From Labedaea rhizosphaerae (GTDB lineage Bacteria > Actinomycetota > Actinomycetes > Mycobacteriales > Pseudonocardiaceae), in NCBI RefSeq assembly GCF_004362825.1, contig NZ_SNXZ01000006.1, positions 186,001 to 250,000 on the forward strand: a DNA stretch of 64,000 bases, in the 5' to 3' direction. A program made the translations under genes and the position numbers. Each line of letters opens with the position of its first letter. The stretch's first letter is position 1. The notes beneath the pieces are model-generated. The model ran no database searches. It saw nothing but the letters and a program-made list of their open reading frames with translations, and was not told the origin of the DNA. Below are positions 26,926 through 35,518 of this stretch, one piece after another.

Positions 26926-27564
26926 TCACGCGTCGAGGTCGACGTAGGTGCAGTCGGTGAGTTCGCGGGTGAGCTGGTCGGCCTGCAACCACTGGATGCG
27001 GGGATCGTCGAACTGCACCGTGTGGGCGCCGGTGAGGAGCGGGTGGCGGTTGGGCCAGCCGGTGGCGTAGAGCCCGCCCCAGGCGCCGCTGACGAACGAG
27101 TGGGCGCGGATGGCGAGGTGGTCCCGGTTGAACGAGGGGCAGGCTCGCACGGAGATGCGGGCGCAGCGCAGGCACAGCGGTGGCTGGGTCATCTGTGCCC
27201 GCCGGGGCCAGCCCGGCCAGCGGTGGGGCTGGTCGGAGATGAGCCACAGCGTGCCGTCTTCGTTGTGATCGGCGGGTCGCGCGCAGACCTGGCACAGCAG
27301 GCGCCGCATGGCGCGGCGTTGGCGCAGCGGGTGCATCTGCCGGTAGAGCGGCTCGCCGACTCCCGGGCAGGAGGAGACACGGGTCCACAGCAGGCGATGG
27401 CCGTCACGGTCCACTGAGGACTCATCGGCGTAGGCGATGCCCTGCCGCGTCTCGACAAGAGGCGCCGGGAGGACTTCCTCGGCACTCCATCGGGCGACAT
27501 ACGGCACCGGGCCGCGCGGACCACGGAATACTGGCTTGTCGGCTTTGACGACAGGACTGGCCAT
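26926..27564 (-). CDS. Conserved hypothetical protein with CxxC pairs
   Basis: 212 residues, not recognised as a named family. Two Cys pairs (LLCQVCARPADHN and PPLCLRCARISVRACP, about residues 90-145) could make a zinc ribbon; the N-terminal VPYVARWSAEEVLP and DRDGHRLLWTRV look conserved in actinobacteria from memory. No membrane span or signal peptide. Cotranscribed with the small XRE gene and divergent from the XRE/DUF5753-DUF397 pair. Possible roles are nucleic-acid binding or partner of the HTH protein (inference). Confidence 0.7.
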   Translation of the reverse strand: MASPVVKADKPVFRGPRGPVPYVARWSAEEVLPAPLVETRQGIAYADESSVDRDGHRLLWTRVSSCPGVGEPLYRQMHPLRQRRAMRRLLCQVCARPADHNEDGTLWLISDQPHRWPGWPRRAQMTQPPLCLRCARISVRACPSFNRDHLAIRAHSFVSGAWGGLYATGWPNRHPLLTGAHTVQFDDPRIQWLQADQLTRELTDCTYVDLDA

Positions 27565-27670
27565 GGGGGTTGCTCTCGTTCCCGGTGCTAGGTTCGATTT
27601 GCGGACTTGCCAAGTCTCTGGTGAAGAGCTGACGCCGACAAAATGCCTTGCCTAGGCGCAACAGGTGAGG

Positions 27671-27698
27671 TTGGCCCGCGACCCGGTGACGCTATGCT
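27671..27698 (+). promoter_or_regulatory. Promoter of the XRE/DUF5753 gene
   Basis: TTGGCC (27671-27676), 16-bp spacer, TATGCT (27693-27698), then GGAG at 27717 before the GTG at 27730. A perfect dyad GACTTG-C-CAAGTC at 27604-27616 in the same divergent gap may be an operator. Confidence 0.55.
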
Positions 27699-27729
27699 GT
27701 TACCGGCCGACAACCCGGAGATCAAGGCT

Positions 27730-28608
27730 GTGGCTCGAACCCCGAAGGCCCGCGCGCTGGGCGCCGAACTCCGGCAGGCGCGCGAAGAAAAGGGCTTGCT
27801 CCTGCGCGAGGTGGCTGCTGCGATCAAGCGCGACATCGGTGTGCTGTCACGTTGGGAGACCGGCGACCGCACGCCGAAACCGGAGCAGGTGGCCCAAATC
27901 CTGACGCATCTCGGCGTGGGCGGTGATCGCTACGAAGAGATCATGACGCTGGCCTACGGCACCGGCGAGTCGCAATGGGTGGCAACTACGTTGCCCGAGC
28001 AGCGCCAGCAGATGGCAGCCTTTGTGCACTGGGAGCAGAACGCCACCCGGATCGTGGAAGTCGCCCCGCTGCTGGTGCCCGGCTTGCTGCAGACCAGCGA
28101 GTACACCAGAGCGATCATGACAGCGGCCGGGATCGAGACCGGCGAGATTGCGTCGCGCGTCGCCACGCGCATCGGCAGGCGCGAAATTGTCACGAGAAAG
28201 AAGAAGCCCGCTGAGTTGGTGGTGTTGCTGGGGGAGAGCGCCCTGCGGCAGGACATCGGAGGCACCGAAACCACGATCGGACAACTAGCGCATCTTCTGG
28301 AGATGGCGGCCCGGCCGAACATCGAGCTGCGCATCGTCCCCGATGGCAGTGACTGGCACCCCGGACTCGACGGCGCATTCGCAATCATCGAGTCGAGCGT
28401 GGCGACCCTGGTGCGGAAAGGTCGGGCGGCTGACTCCGACTCGATTGCCTTTGTCAGCTTGCTTCGATCGGTGCTGATGCTGCACGAGGACGAGGACGTC
28501 CACGCGTACAAGCGTGCCGTCGACCGCATCTACCCGGTGTCGCTCCCGCCGGAGGCCTCAGCCAGGTTCATCAAAGACTTGCTCAAACGAATGGAGAAGG
28601 ACACGTGA
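27730..28608 (+). CDS. XRE family regulator with DUF5753
   Basis: 292 residues. The N-terminal HTH (LGAELRQAREEKGLLLREVAAAIKRDIGVLSRWETGDRTPKP) is followed by the DUF5753 sensor-like domain (VEVAPLLVPGLLQTSEYTRAIM, VVLLGESALRQDIGG, PNIELRIVPDGSDWHPGLDGAFAI). This architecture is abundant in Streptomyces and relatives (BldB/WhiJ-associated), usually next to DUF397, and is tied to development or antibiotic control. GTG 27730 has GGAG upstream. It overlaps the DUF397 gene by four bases. Confidence 0.9.
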   Translation: MARTPKARALGAELRQAREEKGLLLREVAAAIKRDIGVLSRWETGDRTPKPEQVAQILTHLGVGGDRYEEIMTLAYGTGESQWVATTLPEQRQQMAAFVHWEQNATRIVEVAPLLVPGLLQTSEYTRAIMTAAGIETGEIASRVATRIGRREIVTRKKKPAELVVLLGESALRQDIGGTETTIGQLAHLLEMAARPNIELRIVPDGSDWHPGLDGAFAIIESSVATLVRKGRAADSDSIAFVSLLRSVLMLHEDEDVHAYKRAVDRIYPVSLPPEASARFIKDLLKRMEKDT

Positions 28609-28784
28609 CCGACGACCTCCGCTGGCGCAAGTCCAGCCGTAGCGCGAACAACCCCAACTGCGTGGAGATGGCTCACCTCGGCCACCGCGTCGCCGTCCGC
28701 GACTCGAAGAACACCGACGGTCCCATCCTCGAATTCAGCACCGCCGGTCTCAAGGCCCTCCTCGACCACGTCGACGAGAAGTAG
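28605..28784 (+). CDS. DUF397 protein
   Basis: 59-residue protein: LRWRKSSRSANNPNCVEMA at the N-terminus, VAVRDSKNTDGPILEFS in the middle, exactly the DUF397 pattern. The GTG start overlaps the regulator stop (GTGA). DUF397/XRE-DUF5753 pairs behave like antagonistic regulator couples in Streptomyces (WhiJ type), where the small protein relieves repression; assigned here by family and adjacency only. The stop abuts the convergent DUF1003 gene. Confidence 0.9.
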   Translation: MTDDLRWRKSSRSANNPNCVEMAHLGHRVAVRDSKNTDGPILEFSTAGLKALLDHVDEK

Positions 28785-29285
28785 TCAGTACGACGTCTTC
28801 TTCTCGCGCGGGCGGGGCTTGGCGTCCAGGTCGGCGCGCAGGCGGTCCAGTTCACCGCGCAGGTAGTCCCGCGTCGCCACCTCACCGACGGCGATCCGCA
28901 GCGCGGCCAGCTCCCGGGCCAGGAACTCCGTGTCCGCCTTGGTCTGCGCGGCGCGGGCCCGGTCCTCTTCCAGCGAGACCCGGTCCCGGTCGTCCTGGCG
29001 GTTCTGGGCCAGCAGGATGAGTGGTGCGGCGTAGGCGGCCTGCGTGGAGAAGGCCAGGTTCAGCAGGATGAACGGGTACGGGTCCCAGCGCAGCGACACC
29101 GCGACCAGGTTCAGCGTGATCCACGTGATGACCAGAAGCGTCTGCCAGAACAGGAACTTGCCGGTGCCGAGGAAGCGGGCGAGGCCCTCGGAGAACCGGC
29201 CGAACGCCTCCGGGTCGACCCTCAGCGTGAGCCTGCGGGGCGCGCGTGGCTGGTCGAGGCGCCGCCGGGTGAACGGTTCAGGCAT
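28785..29285 (-). CDS. DUF1003 membrane protein
   Basis: 166 residues with two hydrophobic spans in the DUF1003 pattern (GKFLFWQTLLVITWITLNLVAV, PFILLNLAFSTQAAYAAPLILLAQNRQDDRDR) and a charged coiled-coil tail ending KPRPREKKTSY. Function unknown. ATG 29285 overlaps the stop of the upstream CBS-domain gene by 8 bp, giving an operon like Rv1231c-Rv1232c. A link to magnesium handling is suggested only by the MgtE-N domain of the neighbour. Confidence 0.88.
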   Translation of the reverse strand: MPEPFTRRRLDQPRAPRRLTLRVDPEAFGRFSEGLARFLGTGKFLFWQTLLVITWITLNLVAVSLRWDPYPFILLNLAFSTQAAYAAPLILLAQNRQDDRDRVSLEEDRARAAQTKADTEFLARELAALRIAVGEVATRDYLRGELDRLRADLDAKPRPREKKTSY

Positions 29286-30555
29286 CGGCGGCCTCCGGGT
29301 GGCTTTCCTGCCAGGTGGTCTCCCGCCAGCCCTCGGGCAGCAGGTGGTCGAGCACGTCGTCCACGGTGACCGCGCCCAGCAGGTGGTCCTGGTCGTCCAC
29401 GATCGGCGCGCACACCAGGTTGTACGCGGCGAAGTAGCGGGTCACGTCGCTGAGCAGGGCATCCGGGCGCAGGCTCGCCAGCTCCTTGTCCACCGCGCCC
29501 GCCACCAGGTCCGACGGCGGTTCGCGCAGCAGCCGCTGGATGTGGACGCAGCCCAGGTAGCGCCCGGTCGGCGTCTCCGACGGGGGCCGGCACACGAACA
29601 CCATGCTGGCCAGTGCGGGGGTCAGGTCCGGGTTGCGCACCCGGGCCAGCGCCTCGGCGATCGTCGCGTCGGGCGTGAGCACGATCGGTTCCGGGGTCAT
29701 CAGGCCGCCCGCGGTGTGCGAGGAGTACTCCAGCAGCCGTCGCACCGGCGCCGACTCCTCGGGCTCCATCAGCTCCAGCAGCCGGTCCTTCTCCAGCTCG
29801 TCCAGCTCGGCCAGCAGGTCGGCGGCGTCATCCGGGTCCATCGTCTCGAGGATGTCGGCGGCGCGTTCGTCGTCGAGGTGCCCGAGCAGGTCCTTCTGGT
29901 CCTCGTCGGGCAGCTCCTCGATCACGTCGGCGAGCCGCTCGTCGTCCAACGCGTCCGCCACCTCGTAACGACGCTTGGTCGGCAGGTCGTGCAGGTGCGC
30001 GGCCACGTCGGCGGCGCGCATGGTCTCGTACACGGCGAGCAGTTGGTGCGCGTCCTGCGGCTGGCCGGTCAGCTCCAGCACGCCCGGGCCGAGCACCTCT
30101 TCCCATCGCAGCACCTGGATCGGCCCGCGCCGGCTGAGCCGGCCCGTGCGTTCGCGCACGGCGACCCGGCCGAGCACCGAGTCCCGGGTGCGGATCTGCT
30201 CCATGCCCACATCGACGACGTTGGCCACGGCACCGCTGGCCTCGATGGTCACCTGGGCGTCGAGCAACTCGCCGAGCACCAGGACCTCGTTGGGCCGCTG
30301 GCTGAAGTGCCGCAGGTTGACCGAGCCGGTGGCGAGGGTCACCGCGCTCGCCTCGATCGAGGTGACCCGCAGCATCGGCACGAAGATCCGTCGCCTGGTG
30401 GCCAGTTCGACCACCAGGCCGAGCACCCGCGGGGGCTGCCGGTCCGCCCGCAGCCCCGCTACCAGGTCACGGATCTTGCCGATCGACTCGCCGTCGGGCC
30501 CGAACACCGGTAGCCCTGCGAGTTGAGCTGCGAAGACCCGGTTGGTGGCGGCCAC
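29278..30555 (-). CDS. MgtE-N and CBS domain protein (Rv1232c-like)
   Basis: 425 residues, soluble. The N-terminal PRC-barrel-like part (about 1-90: LPVFGPDGESIGKIRDLVA) is followed by an MgtE N-terminal superhelical domain (about 180-275: DALDDERLADVIEELPDEDQKDLLGHLDDERAADILETMDPDDAADLLAEL in blocks) and two CBS modules (about 275-420: TAGGLMTPEPIVL, LLGAVTVDDVLDHL). It lacks the MgtE membrane channel, so it is a sensor-like relative. GTG 30555 is six bases after TAGCCT (30567-30562), leaderless. Confidence 0.9.
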   Translation of the reverse strand: MAATNRVFAAQLAGLPVFGPDGESIGKIRDLVAGLRADRQPPRVLGLVVELATRRRIFVPMLRVTSIEASAVTLATGSVNLRHFSQRPNEVLVLGELLDAQVTIEASGAVANVVDVGMEQIRTRDSVLGRVAVRERTGRLSRRGPIQVLRWEEVLGPGVLELTGQPQDAHQLLAVYETMRAADVAAHLHDLPTKRRYEVADALDDERLADVIEELPDEDQKDLLGHLDDERAADILETMDPDDAADLLAELDELEKDRLLELMEPEESAPVRRLLEYSSHTAGGLMTPEPIVLTPDATIAEALARVRNPDLTPALASMVFVCRPPSETPTGRYLGCVHIQRLLREPPSDLVAGAVDKELASLRPDALLSDVTRYFAAYNLVCAPIVDDQDHLLGAVTVDDVLDHLLPEGWRETTWQESHPEAADA

Positions 30556-30564
30556 GGGCACAGG

Positions 30565-31416
30565 CTATCCGGCCAGCGCCAGGCCCACCGCCCGGCACGC
30601 GGGCGTCAGCTCGGGATAGATCCAGTTGTCGACCGCGCGGGCCAGCGCCCAACCCCGCGCCCGCTCGGCGTCGAGGCCGGCCTCCCGCACGATCGTGGCG
30701 TAGCGGGCCATCACGTCGTCCTCGCCGAACCTGTTCCACAGCAACGGAAGCACGCCGAATTCCGGGTCACCGGCGATCGGCTTCGGGTCGATCATCACCC
30801 AGGTCCCGTCCCGGCCGAGCACGTTCTCGTAGTGCAGGTCCTCGTTGGTCAGCAGCGGTCGCGCGAGGGGCCCGAACCGTTCGCACGCCGCGACCGCCTC
30901 GGCGACGACGTGGTCCGGCACGATCCCCTTCGACTGCTCCGGCAACTCGGTGACCCAGCGCTTGGCCACCGCGGCCAGCGGGCGGATCTCGGCCGGTGCG
31001 GGGATCGCGAGTGTGCGCAGGAACTCGGCGCACACGTGCACGGCCTCGTCGAGCGGCGCGTCGTCCAGGACCCGGGTGTGGTCGAGGCGTTCGAGCAGCA
31101 GCACGAAGTTCGCGTCGTCGGCGTCCAGCACGCGCACCACGTTGCGGCCCTGCCACAGCCGCAGGGCGAGGCCTTCGTGCTCGGCCTCCACGTGGGGCCA
31201 GGTCACCTTGAGCACGGCCGCGTCGCCGCTCGCGGTGCGCACCGGCAGGACGAGCGCGCCCATCCCGTGCATCGGTGCGCCGTCGTCGAGGGTCAGCCGC
31301 CACCGCCGCAGGTAGCGCTCGGCGAGCGCGGGCAGCGCGTCCAGCCAGGGGCGTTGCGCCTCGCCCTCCGCCTCGACGAGGCCGGTCACGAACGTCGCGG
31401 GCACCGAGATCGACAC
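30565..31416 (-). CDS. Aminoglycoside/hydroxyurea phosphotransferase-like kinase
   Basis: 283-residue kinase-like protein of the APH(6)/hydroxyurea-resistance family. Brenner-type catalytic loop LLTNEDLHYENVL and metal motif MIDPKPIAGDPEFGVLPLLWNR are clear, with the ATP-Lys in AAVLKVTWPH. Family members phosphorylate streptomycin or hydroxyurea, but chromosomal copies often have unknown substrates; resistance should not be assumed. GTG 31416 is six bases after TACGCT (31428-31423). Divergent from the slipin gene. Confidence 0.88.
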   Translation of the reverse strand: MSISVPATFVTGLVEAEGEAQRPWLDALPALAERYLRRWRLTLDDGAPMHGMGALVLPVRTASGDAAVLKVTWPHVEAEHEGLALRLWQGRNVVRVLDADDANFVLLLERLDHTRVLDDAPLDEAVHVCAEFLRTLAIPAPAEIRPLAAVAKRWVTELPEQSKGIVPDHVVAEAVAACERFGPLARPLLTNEDLHYENVLGRDGTWVMIDPKPIAGDPEFGVLPLLWNRFGEDDVMARYATIVREAGLDAERARGWALARAVDNWIYPELTPACRAVGLALAG

Positions 31417-31484
31417 CGGGAAAGCGTAAGCTGGTGGACACCGATTTCCATGCTCGCGCGGCTTGTCCGGATCAGGAGCGCGTC

Positions 31485-32291
31485 ATGATCGTTCTCTACC
31501 TCCTCCTCACGGTGCTCGCGGTCGGCCTGGTCGCGTTCAGCAGCACCGCCCGGGTGATCAAGCAGTACGAACAGGGCCTGGTGTTCCGCTTCGGCAAGGT
31601 GCTCGACCAGCCGCGTGACCCGGGCCTGACCTGGCTGATGCCGATGGTCGACCGGCTGCAGAAGGTCAACATGCAGGTGGTGACGATGCCGGTGCCCGCG
31701 CAGGACGGCATCACCCGCGACAACGTGACCGTCCGGGTCGACGCGGTCGTGTACTTCCGGGTCATCGACCCGCGCCTGGCCGTGGTGAAGGTCGAGAACT
31801 ACCGGCAGGCCATCGGGCAGGTCGCGCAGACGTCGTTGCGCTCGATCATCGGCAAGAGCGACCTCGACGACCTGCTCTCCAACCGGGAACGGCTCAACGA
31901 GGGCCTCGAGCTGATGATCGACAGCCCGGCCCTGGAGTGGGGCATCCAGATCGACCGCGTGGAGATCAAGGACGTCTCGCTGCCCGAGAGCATGAAGCGC
32001 TCGATGTCCCGGCAGGCCGAGGCCGAACGCGAGCGCCGGGCCCGGGTGATCGCGGCGGAGGGCGAGCTGCTGGCGTCGCACAAGCTCGCCGAGGCGGCCA
32101 CCGCGATGGCCGACACCCCGGCCGCGCTGCAGTTGCGGCTGCTGGAGACCGTGGTCGAGGTGGCCGCGGAGAAGAACTCGACGCTGGTCCTGCCGTTCCC
32201 CGTGGAGCTGCTGCGCTTCCTCGACGCGCGCACCGAGCCGCGCAAAGGTGAGGTGACCCCGGCCGCGCAGGAGAGCCCGCCGACGGCGTGA
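31485..32291 (+). CDS. Slipin / SPFH-domain membrane protein
   Basis: 268 residues. An N-terminal membrane span (IVLYLLLTVLAVGLVAFSS) is followed by the SPFH (stomatin) domain (VIKQYEQGLVFRFGKVLD, GLTWLMPMVDRLQKVNMQVVTMPVP, SLRSIIGKSDLDDLLSNRERLNEGL) and a helical region with EAERERRARVIAAEGELLASHKLAEAA. Stomatin-like proteins assemble on membrane microdomains; here no NfeD partner gene is adjacent. ATG 31485 has AGGAG upstream and was preferred over the longer frame. Confidence 0.92.
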   Translation: MIVLYLLLTVLAVGLVAFSSTARVIKQYEQGLVFRFGKVLDQPRDPGLTWLMPMVDRLQKVNMQVVTMPVPAQDGITRDNVTVRVDAVVYFRVIDPRLAVVKVENYRQAIGQVAQTSLRSIIGKSDLDDLLSNRERLNEGLELMIDSPALEWGIQIDRVEIKDVSLPESMKRSMSRQAEAERERRARVIAAEGELLASHKLAEAATAMADTPAALQLRLLETVVEVAAEKNSTLVLPFPVELLRFLDARTEPRKGEVTPAAQESPPTA

Positions 32292-32308
32292 GGCCGTAGG
32301 GTGTCTTC

Positions 32309-33241
32309 ATGGGACTGTTCGGCAAGCGCCGCGACGGCAGAGGGGACCAAACCGACGAACGGGAGCCACGGGATCACGCGCTGCCCGTGCTCTCGGCCGC
32401 ACAGGCTCAGCGATTGCGCAGCCTGAGCCGGCGAAGCATGGCCCAGGCGGGGCTCGAGGTCACGGTGTACGCCGACTACCTGGAGGACAGCTCCGGACGT
32501 GAGTTCGGCCTGGACGGGCTGTCCCGCGTGGTCGCCGGGCTGCCGGAGAAGCAGTGGCCGACCGCGGTCGAGGAGCACGTGAACCGGCTGCTGGCCGTGG
32601 TCGACGCACCCGACGAGTTCGACGTCCCCGTCGAGGACCTGCTCGCCCGCACCTACCTGCGCCTCTACCCCGCGAACACGCTGCCCGACGCCGACCGGTG
32701 GAGCTACGGCCGCGAGGTGCTGCCCGGCGTGCTCGAGCTGCTCGCCTTGGACCTGCCCGACGCGGTCGGCGTCTTCACCGACGACCGGGTCGCGCCGCAC
32801 GGCCTCGAGGACCTGCGCCGGGCCGGGCTGGCCAACCTGCGGACGGTCCAGGCCGACGAGCGCAACGACATCCAGGGCGTGCAGGTGCTGCTCGGCGAGT
32901 CGGTCTACCTCGCGTCGACGTTGCTGATCCTGCCGGAGATGGTGCTGCGCACGACCGGCGAAGCGCTGCTCCCGAACGGGGTGCTGGCGGCGGCGCCGTC
33001 ACGCAACGTGCTGATGTACCACGTGCCACGCGACGGTCAGGTGATCGGCGCGATCGAGGCGATGGCCAACATGGCCCGCCACGACCACGAGTCGAGCGTC
33101 GGTCCGGTGACCCCGCACGTGTACTGGTGGCGGGACGGTTCCTTCAGCCAGATCACCCACGACGCGGAGGACGGCGGCATCGCGGTGCACATCGAGGGCG
33201 ACTTCGCCGAGGTGTTCACCAGGCTCACCGGGGAGTCGTGA
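32309..33241 (+). CDS. Conserved hypothetical, DUF1444/YtpQ-like
   Basis: 310 residues without membrane span. Segments such as QVLLGESVYLASTLLILPEMVLR, APSRNVLMYHVP and HVYWWRDGSFSQITH recall the DUF1444 (YtpQ) family of unknown function, at low certainty. N-terminal 25 residues are basic and charged (MGLFGKRRDGRG). ATG 32309 is six bases after TAGGGT (32297-32302), so a leaderless message is likely despite the close slipin gene. Role unknown. Confidence 0.7.
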   Translation: MGLFGKRRDGRGDQTDEREPRDHALPVLSAAQAQRLRSLSRRSMAQAGLEVTVYADYLEDSSGREFGLDGLSRVVAGLPEKQWPTAVEEHVNRLLAVVDAPDEFDVPVEDLLARTYLRLYPANTLPDADRWSYGREVLPGVLELLALDLPDAVGVFTDDRVAPHGLEDLRRAGLANLRTVQADERNDIQGVQVLLGESVYLASTLLILPEMVLRTTGEALLPNGVLAAAPSRNVLMYHVPRDGQVIGAIEAMANMARHDHESSVGPVTPHVYWWRDGSFSQITHDAEDGGIAVHIEGDFAEVFTRLTGES

Positions 33242-33346
33242 CTTGTTCACGGTGGGTGTAACTCTCGGGTAGGTTGCCGTGAGATAACGCACAGGTAACG
33301 GTCGGCAACTTGCCAGGACCCCACCCGTCCGGGTGAACCTAGGGGC

Positions 33347-33706
33347 ATGGCGAAGCACCGAGTCTCCAAGGAGGGCCGAAGTCTGTTCGGCTCGCGCAAG
33401 CGTGACAGCCTCTTCGAGCGTTCGTTCACCCGCTGCCACGGCTGCGGCGACGACGTCTACGTCCTGGCGGAGGACTGCCGGGCTTGTGGCGCCGTGTTGA
33501 ACGCCGCGACGTCGAACCCCGCGCCCGAGCCCGTCCGCCACGCCCAGCCGGTGCCGCAGGCCCACTACGCCCAGCTGGCACGCCAGGCCCAGCCGCTCGC
33601 CCAGCCCCGGCCCGTCCTGCAGGCCCGGCCGGTGCACTACGCCCAGCTGGCGAGCCAGGCCCGCCTCGCGGCCGTGGCCGGTGAGCCGAAGCTGCGCGCG
33701 AGCTAG
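33347..33706 (+). CDS. Small zinc-ribbon protein with repetitive His/Tyr/Gln tail
   Basis: 119 residues. A four-cysteine knuckle CHGC...CRAC (residues about 30-47) suggests a zinc ribbon. The C-terminal half is low-complexity: HYAQLARQAQPLAQ and a second HYAQLASQA are imperfect repeats with Ala, Gln, Pro. The N-terminus is basic (MAKHRVSKEGRSLFGSRKR). Unrecognised; could bind nucleic acid. The 105-bp upstream gap contains GGTTGCCG...CGGCAAC arms, a possible weak hairpin. Confidence 0.7.
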   Translation: MAKHRVSKEGRSLFGSRKRDSLFERSFTRCHGCGDDVYVLAEDCRACGAVLNAATSNPAPEPVRHAQPVPQAHYAQLARQAQPLAQPRPVLQARPVHYAQLASQARLAAVAGEPKLRAS

Positions 33707-33785
33707 CTCACGTCCGGGCGCGAACGAGCGTTAACCGATGGATACTGCTCGGTAACTTCTCGACGCGACCTCGATGGGAGCACCG

Positions 33786-34982
33786 ATGGCCCGCCTCGCC
33801 CAGACCGCCGGCTTGACCGACGTCCAGGAAGAGATCATCTCGACCGTCCGCGACTTCGTGGACAAGGAGATCATCCCGCACGCGCAGGCGCTGGAGCACG
33901 CGGACGAGTACCCCACGGACATCGTCGAGGGCATGAAGGAGATGGGCCTGTTCGGGCTCACGATCCCCGAGGAGTTCGGCGGGCTCGGCGAGTCGCTGCT
34001 GACCTACGCGCTGGTGGTCGAGCAGATCGCCCGCGGCTGGATGAGCGTCTCCGGCGTGATCAACACGCACTTCATCGTTGCCCACATGATCAAGCAACAC
34101 GGCACGCCCGAGCAGAAGCAGCACTACCTGCCCAAGATGGCGACCGGCGAGATCCGCGGCTCGTTCTCCATGTCCGAGCCCGACCTCGGCTCCGACGTCG
34201 CGGCGATCAAGACGCGCGCCAAGAAGGACGGCGACGACTACGTCATCGACGGCGCGAAGATGTGGCTCACCAACGGTGGCAGCTCCAACCTGATCGCCCT
34301 GCTGGTGAAGACCGACGAAGGCGCGGACAAGGCGCACAAGAACCTCACCACGTTCCTGATCGACAAGGAGCCCGGCTTCGGCGAGGTCGCGCCCGGCCTG
34401 ACCATCCCCGGCAAGATCGACAAGATGGGCTACAAGGGCGTCGACACAACGGAAGCGGTGTTCGCCGACTACCGCGTCGGCGCCGACAAGATCCTCGGCG
34501 GTGCGTCCGGCAAGGGCTTCGCGCACATGATGGACGGCGTCGAGGTCGGCCGGGTCAACGTGGCCGCCCGCGCCTGCGGCATCGCGATCCGCGCGTTCGA
34601 GCTCGCGATCGAATACGCCCAGCAGCGCAAGACCTTCGGCAAGCAGATCGCCGACCACCAGGCCATCGCGTTCAAGCTCGCGGAGATGGCCACCAAGGTC
34701 GAGGCCGCGCACCTGATGATGGTCAACGCCGCGCGGCTCAAGGATTCCGGCGAGCGCAACGACGTCGAGGCCGGCATGGCCAAGTACCTCGCGTCGGAGT
34801 ACTGCGCCGAGGTCACGCAGGAGTCCTTCCGCATCCACGGCGGCTACGGCTACTCCAAGGAGTACGAGATCGAGCGGCTCATGCGCGAGGCGCCGTTCCT
34901 GCTCATCGGCGAGGGGACCAGCGAGATCCAGAAGACGATCATCAGCCGCGGTCTGCTGCGCGAGTACAAGGCCCGCGGCTAG
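33786..34982 (+). CDS. Acyl-CoA dehydrogenase
   Basis: 398-residue FAD enzyme introducing the alpha-beta double bond in an acyl-CoA. Signatures: FSMSEPDLGSDVAAIKT (FAD loop), QQRKTFGKQIADHQAIAFKLAEM, and HGGYGYSKEYEIERLMREAPFLLIGEGTSEIQKTIISRGLL in blocks, with the catalytic Glu probably in the EIERL...LIGEGTSE region. ATG 33786 has GGGAG five bases upstream; an ATG four codons earlier is less well placed. Chain-length specificity cannot be read. Convergent with the next gene, ends overlapping. Confidence 0.94.
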   Translation: MARLAQTAGLTDVQEEIISTVRDFVDKEIIPHAQALEHADEYPTDIVEGMKEMGLFGLTIPEEFGGLGESLLTYALVVEQIARGWMSVSGVINTHFIVAHMIKQHGTPEQKQHYLPKMATGEIRGSFSMSEPDLGSDVAAIKTRAKKDGDDYVIDGAKMWLTNGGSSNLIALLVKTDEGADKAHKNLTTFLIDKEPGFGEVAPGLTIPGKIDKMGYKGVDTTEAVFADYRVGADKILGGASGKGFAHMMDGVEVGRVNVAARACGIAIRAFELAIEYAQQRKTFGKQIADHQAIAFKLAEMATKVEAAHLMMVNAARLKDSGERNDVEAGMAKYLASEYCAEVTQESFRIHGGYGYSKEYEIERLMREAPFLLIGEGTSEIQKTIISRGLLREYKARG

Positions 34983-35518
34983 GCACGCGGGCGCTTCTCA
35001 CAGACGTCCGCAGGTGGCAGGCCGGCCGAACCGCTGTCCATCACCTCGCACGGCACCGGCCCGAACACGCACCACGAGTCGTCCTCCATGCTCATCTGCA
35101 GCACGAGGTCGATGCCCGGCCGGTCGGCGGAGCGCAGTGTGGCGTTGGCGAAGCCGCTGCCGAGGTCCTCGACCGCGAGCACGCTCGCGTTGCCGTAGCT
35201 CTGGTAGAACGCCGTGATCTCGGGTGAGCGGGCCGCGTGCTCGCACAGCAGGGAGCTGACCCCGTCGAGGTCGTGTGCGGTGAGCGCGTCGGCGACGGCC
35301 TGCGCCGTCGTGTCCGCCTCGTCCTGCGGGTCCGGCAGGCTCACCAGCACGATCACCAGGACGGCGGCGGCTGCGACGGCCACGAACCCGGCCACGCCCC
35401 ACCACACGGATGCCTTGCGCTTCTTGGGAACCGAGCGACCTGGGCGGGTCACCCGCACGTAACCGGCGGGGAGGTCGGGCAAGTCGTCCGGCTCGTCCTC
35501 GATCGGCTGCTGTGTCAT
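34979..35518 (-). CDS. Single-span membrane protein with extracytoplasmic NTF2-like domain
   Basis: 179 residues: a cytoplasmic Pro/acidic N-terminus, a basic patch (SVPKKRKA), one membrane span (ASVWWGVAGFVAVAAAAVLVIVLV, about 38-60) and an exported domain (DTTAQAVADALTAHDLDGVSSLLCEHAA..., three cysteines) resembling the DUF4878/NTF2-like lipid- or peptide-binding fold. Function unknown. The start is immediately preceded by a dispersed palindromic element whose minus-strand end reads GAAGAGAGCGCA and supplies the ribosome-binding site. Confidence 0.75.
   Translation of the reverse strand: MTQQPIEDEPDDLPDLPAGYVRVTRPGRSVPKKRKASVWWGVAGFVAVAAAAVLVIVLVSLPDPQDEADTTAQAVADALTAHDLDGVSSLLCEHAARSPEITAFYQSYGNASVLAVEDLGSGFANATLRSADRPGIDLVLQMSMEDDSWCVFGPVPCEVMDSGSAGLPPADVCEKRPRA

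Noticed and set aside
26720..28784. Prophage remnant
   Set aside because: Two HTH genes and an unknown protein only; no integrase, att repeats, structural genes or tRNA insertion site.
30565..31416. Streptomycin resistance gene
   Set aside because: Kinase motifs fit APH(6)-like proteins, but chromosomal homologues often have other substrates, so resistance was not called.
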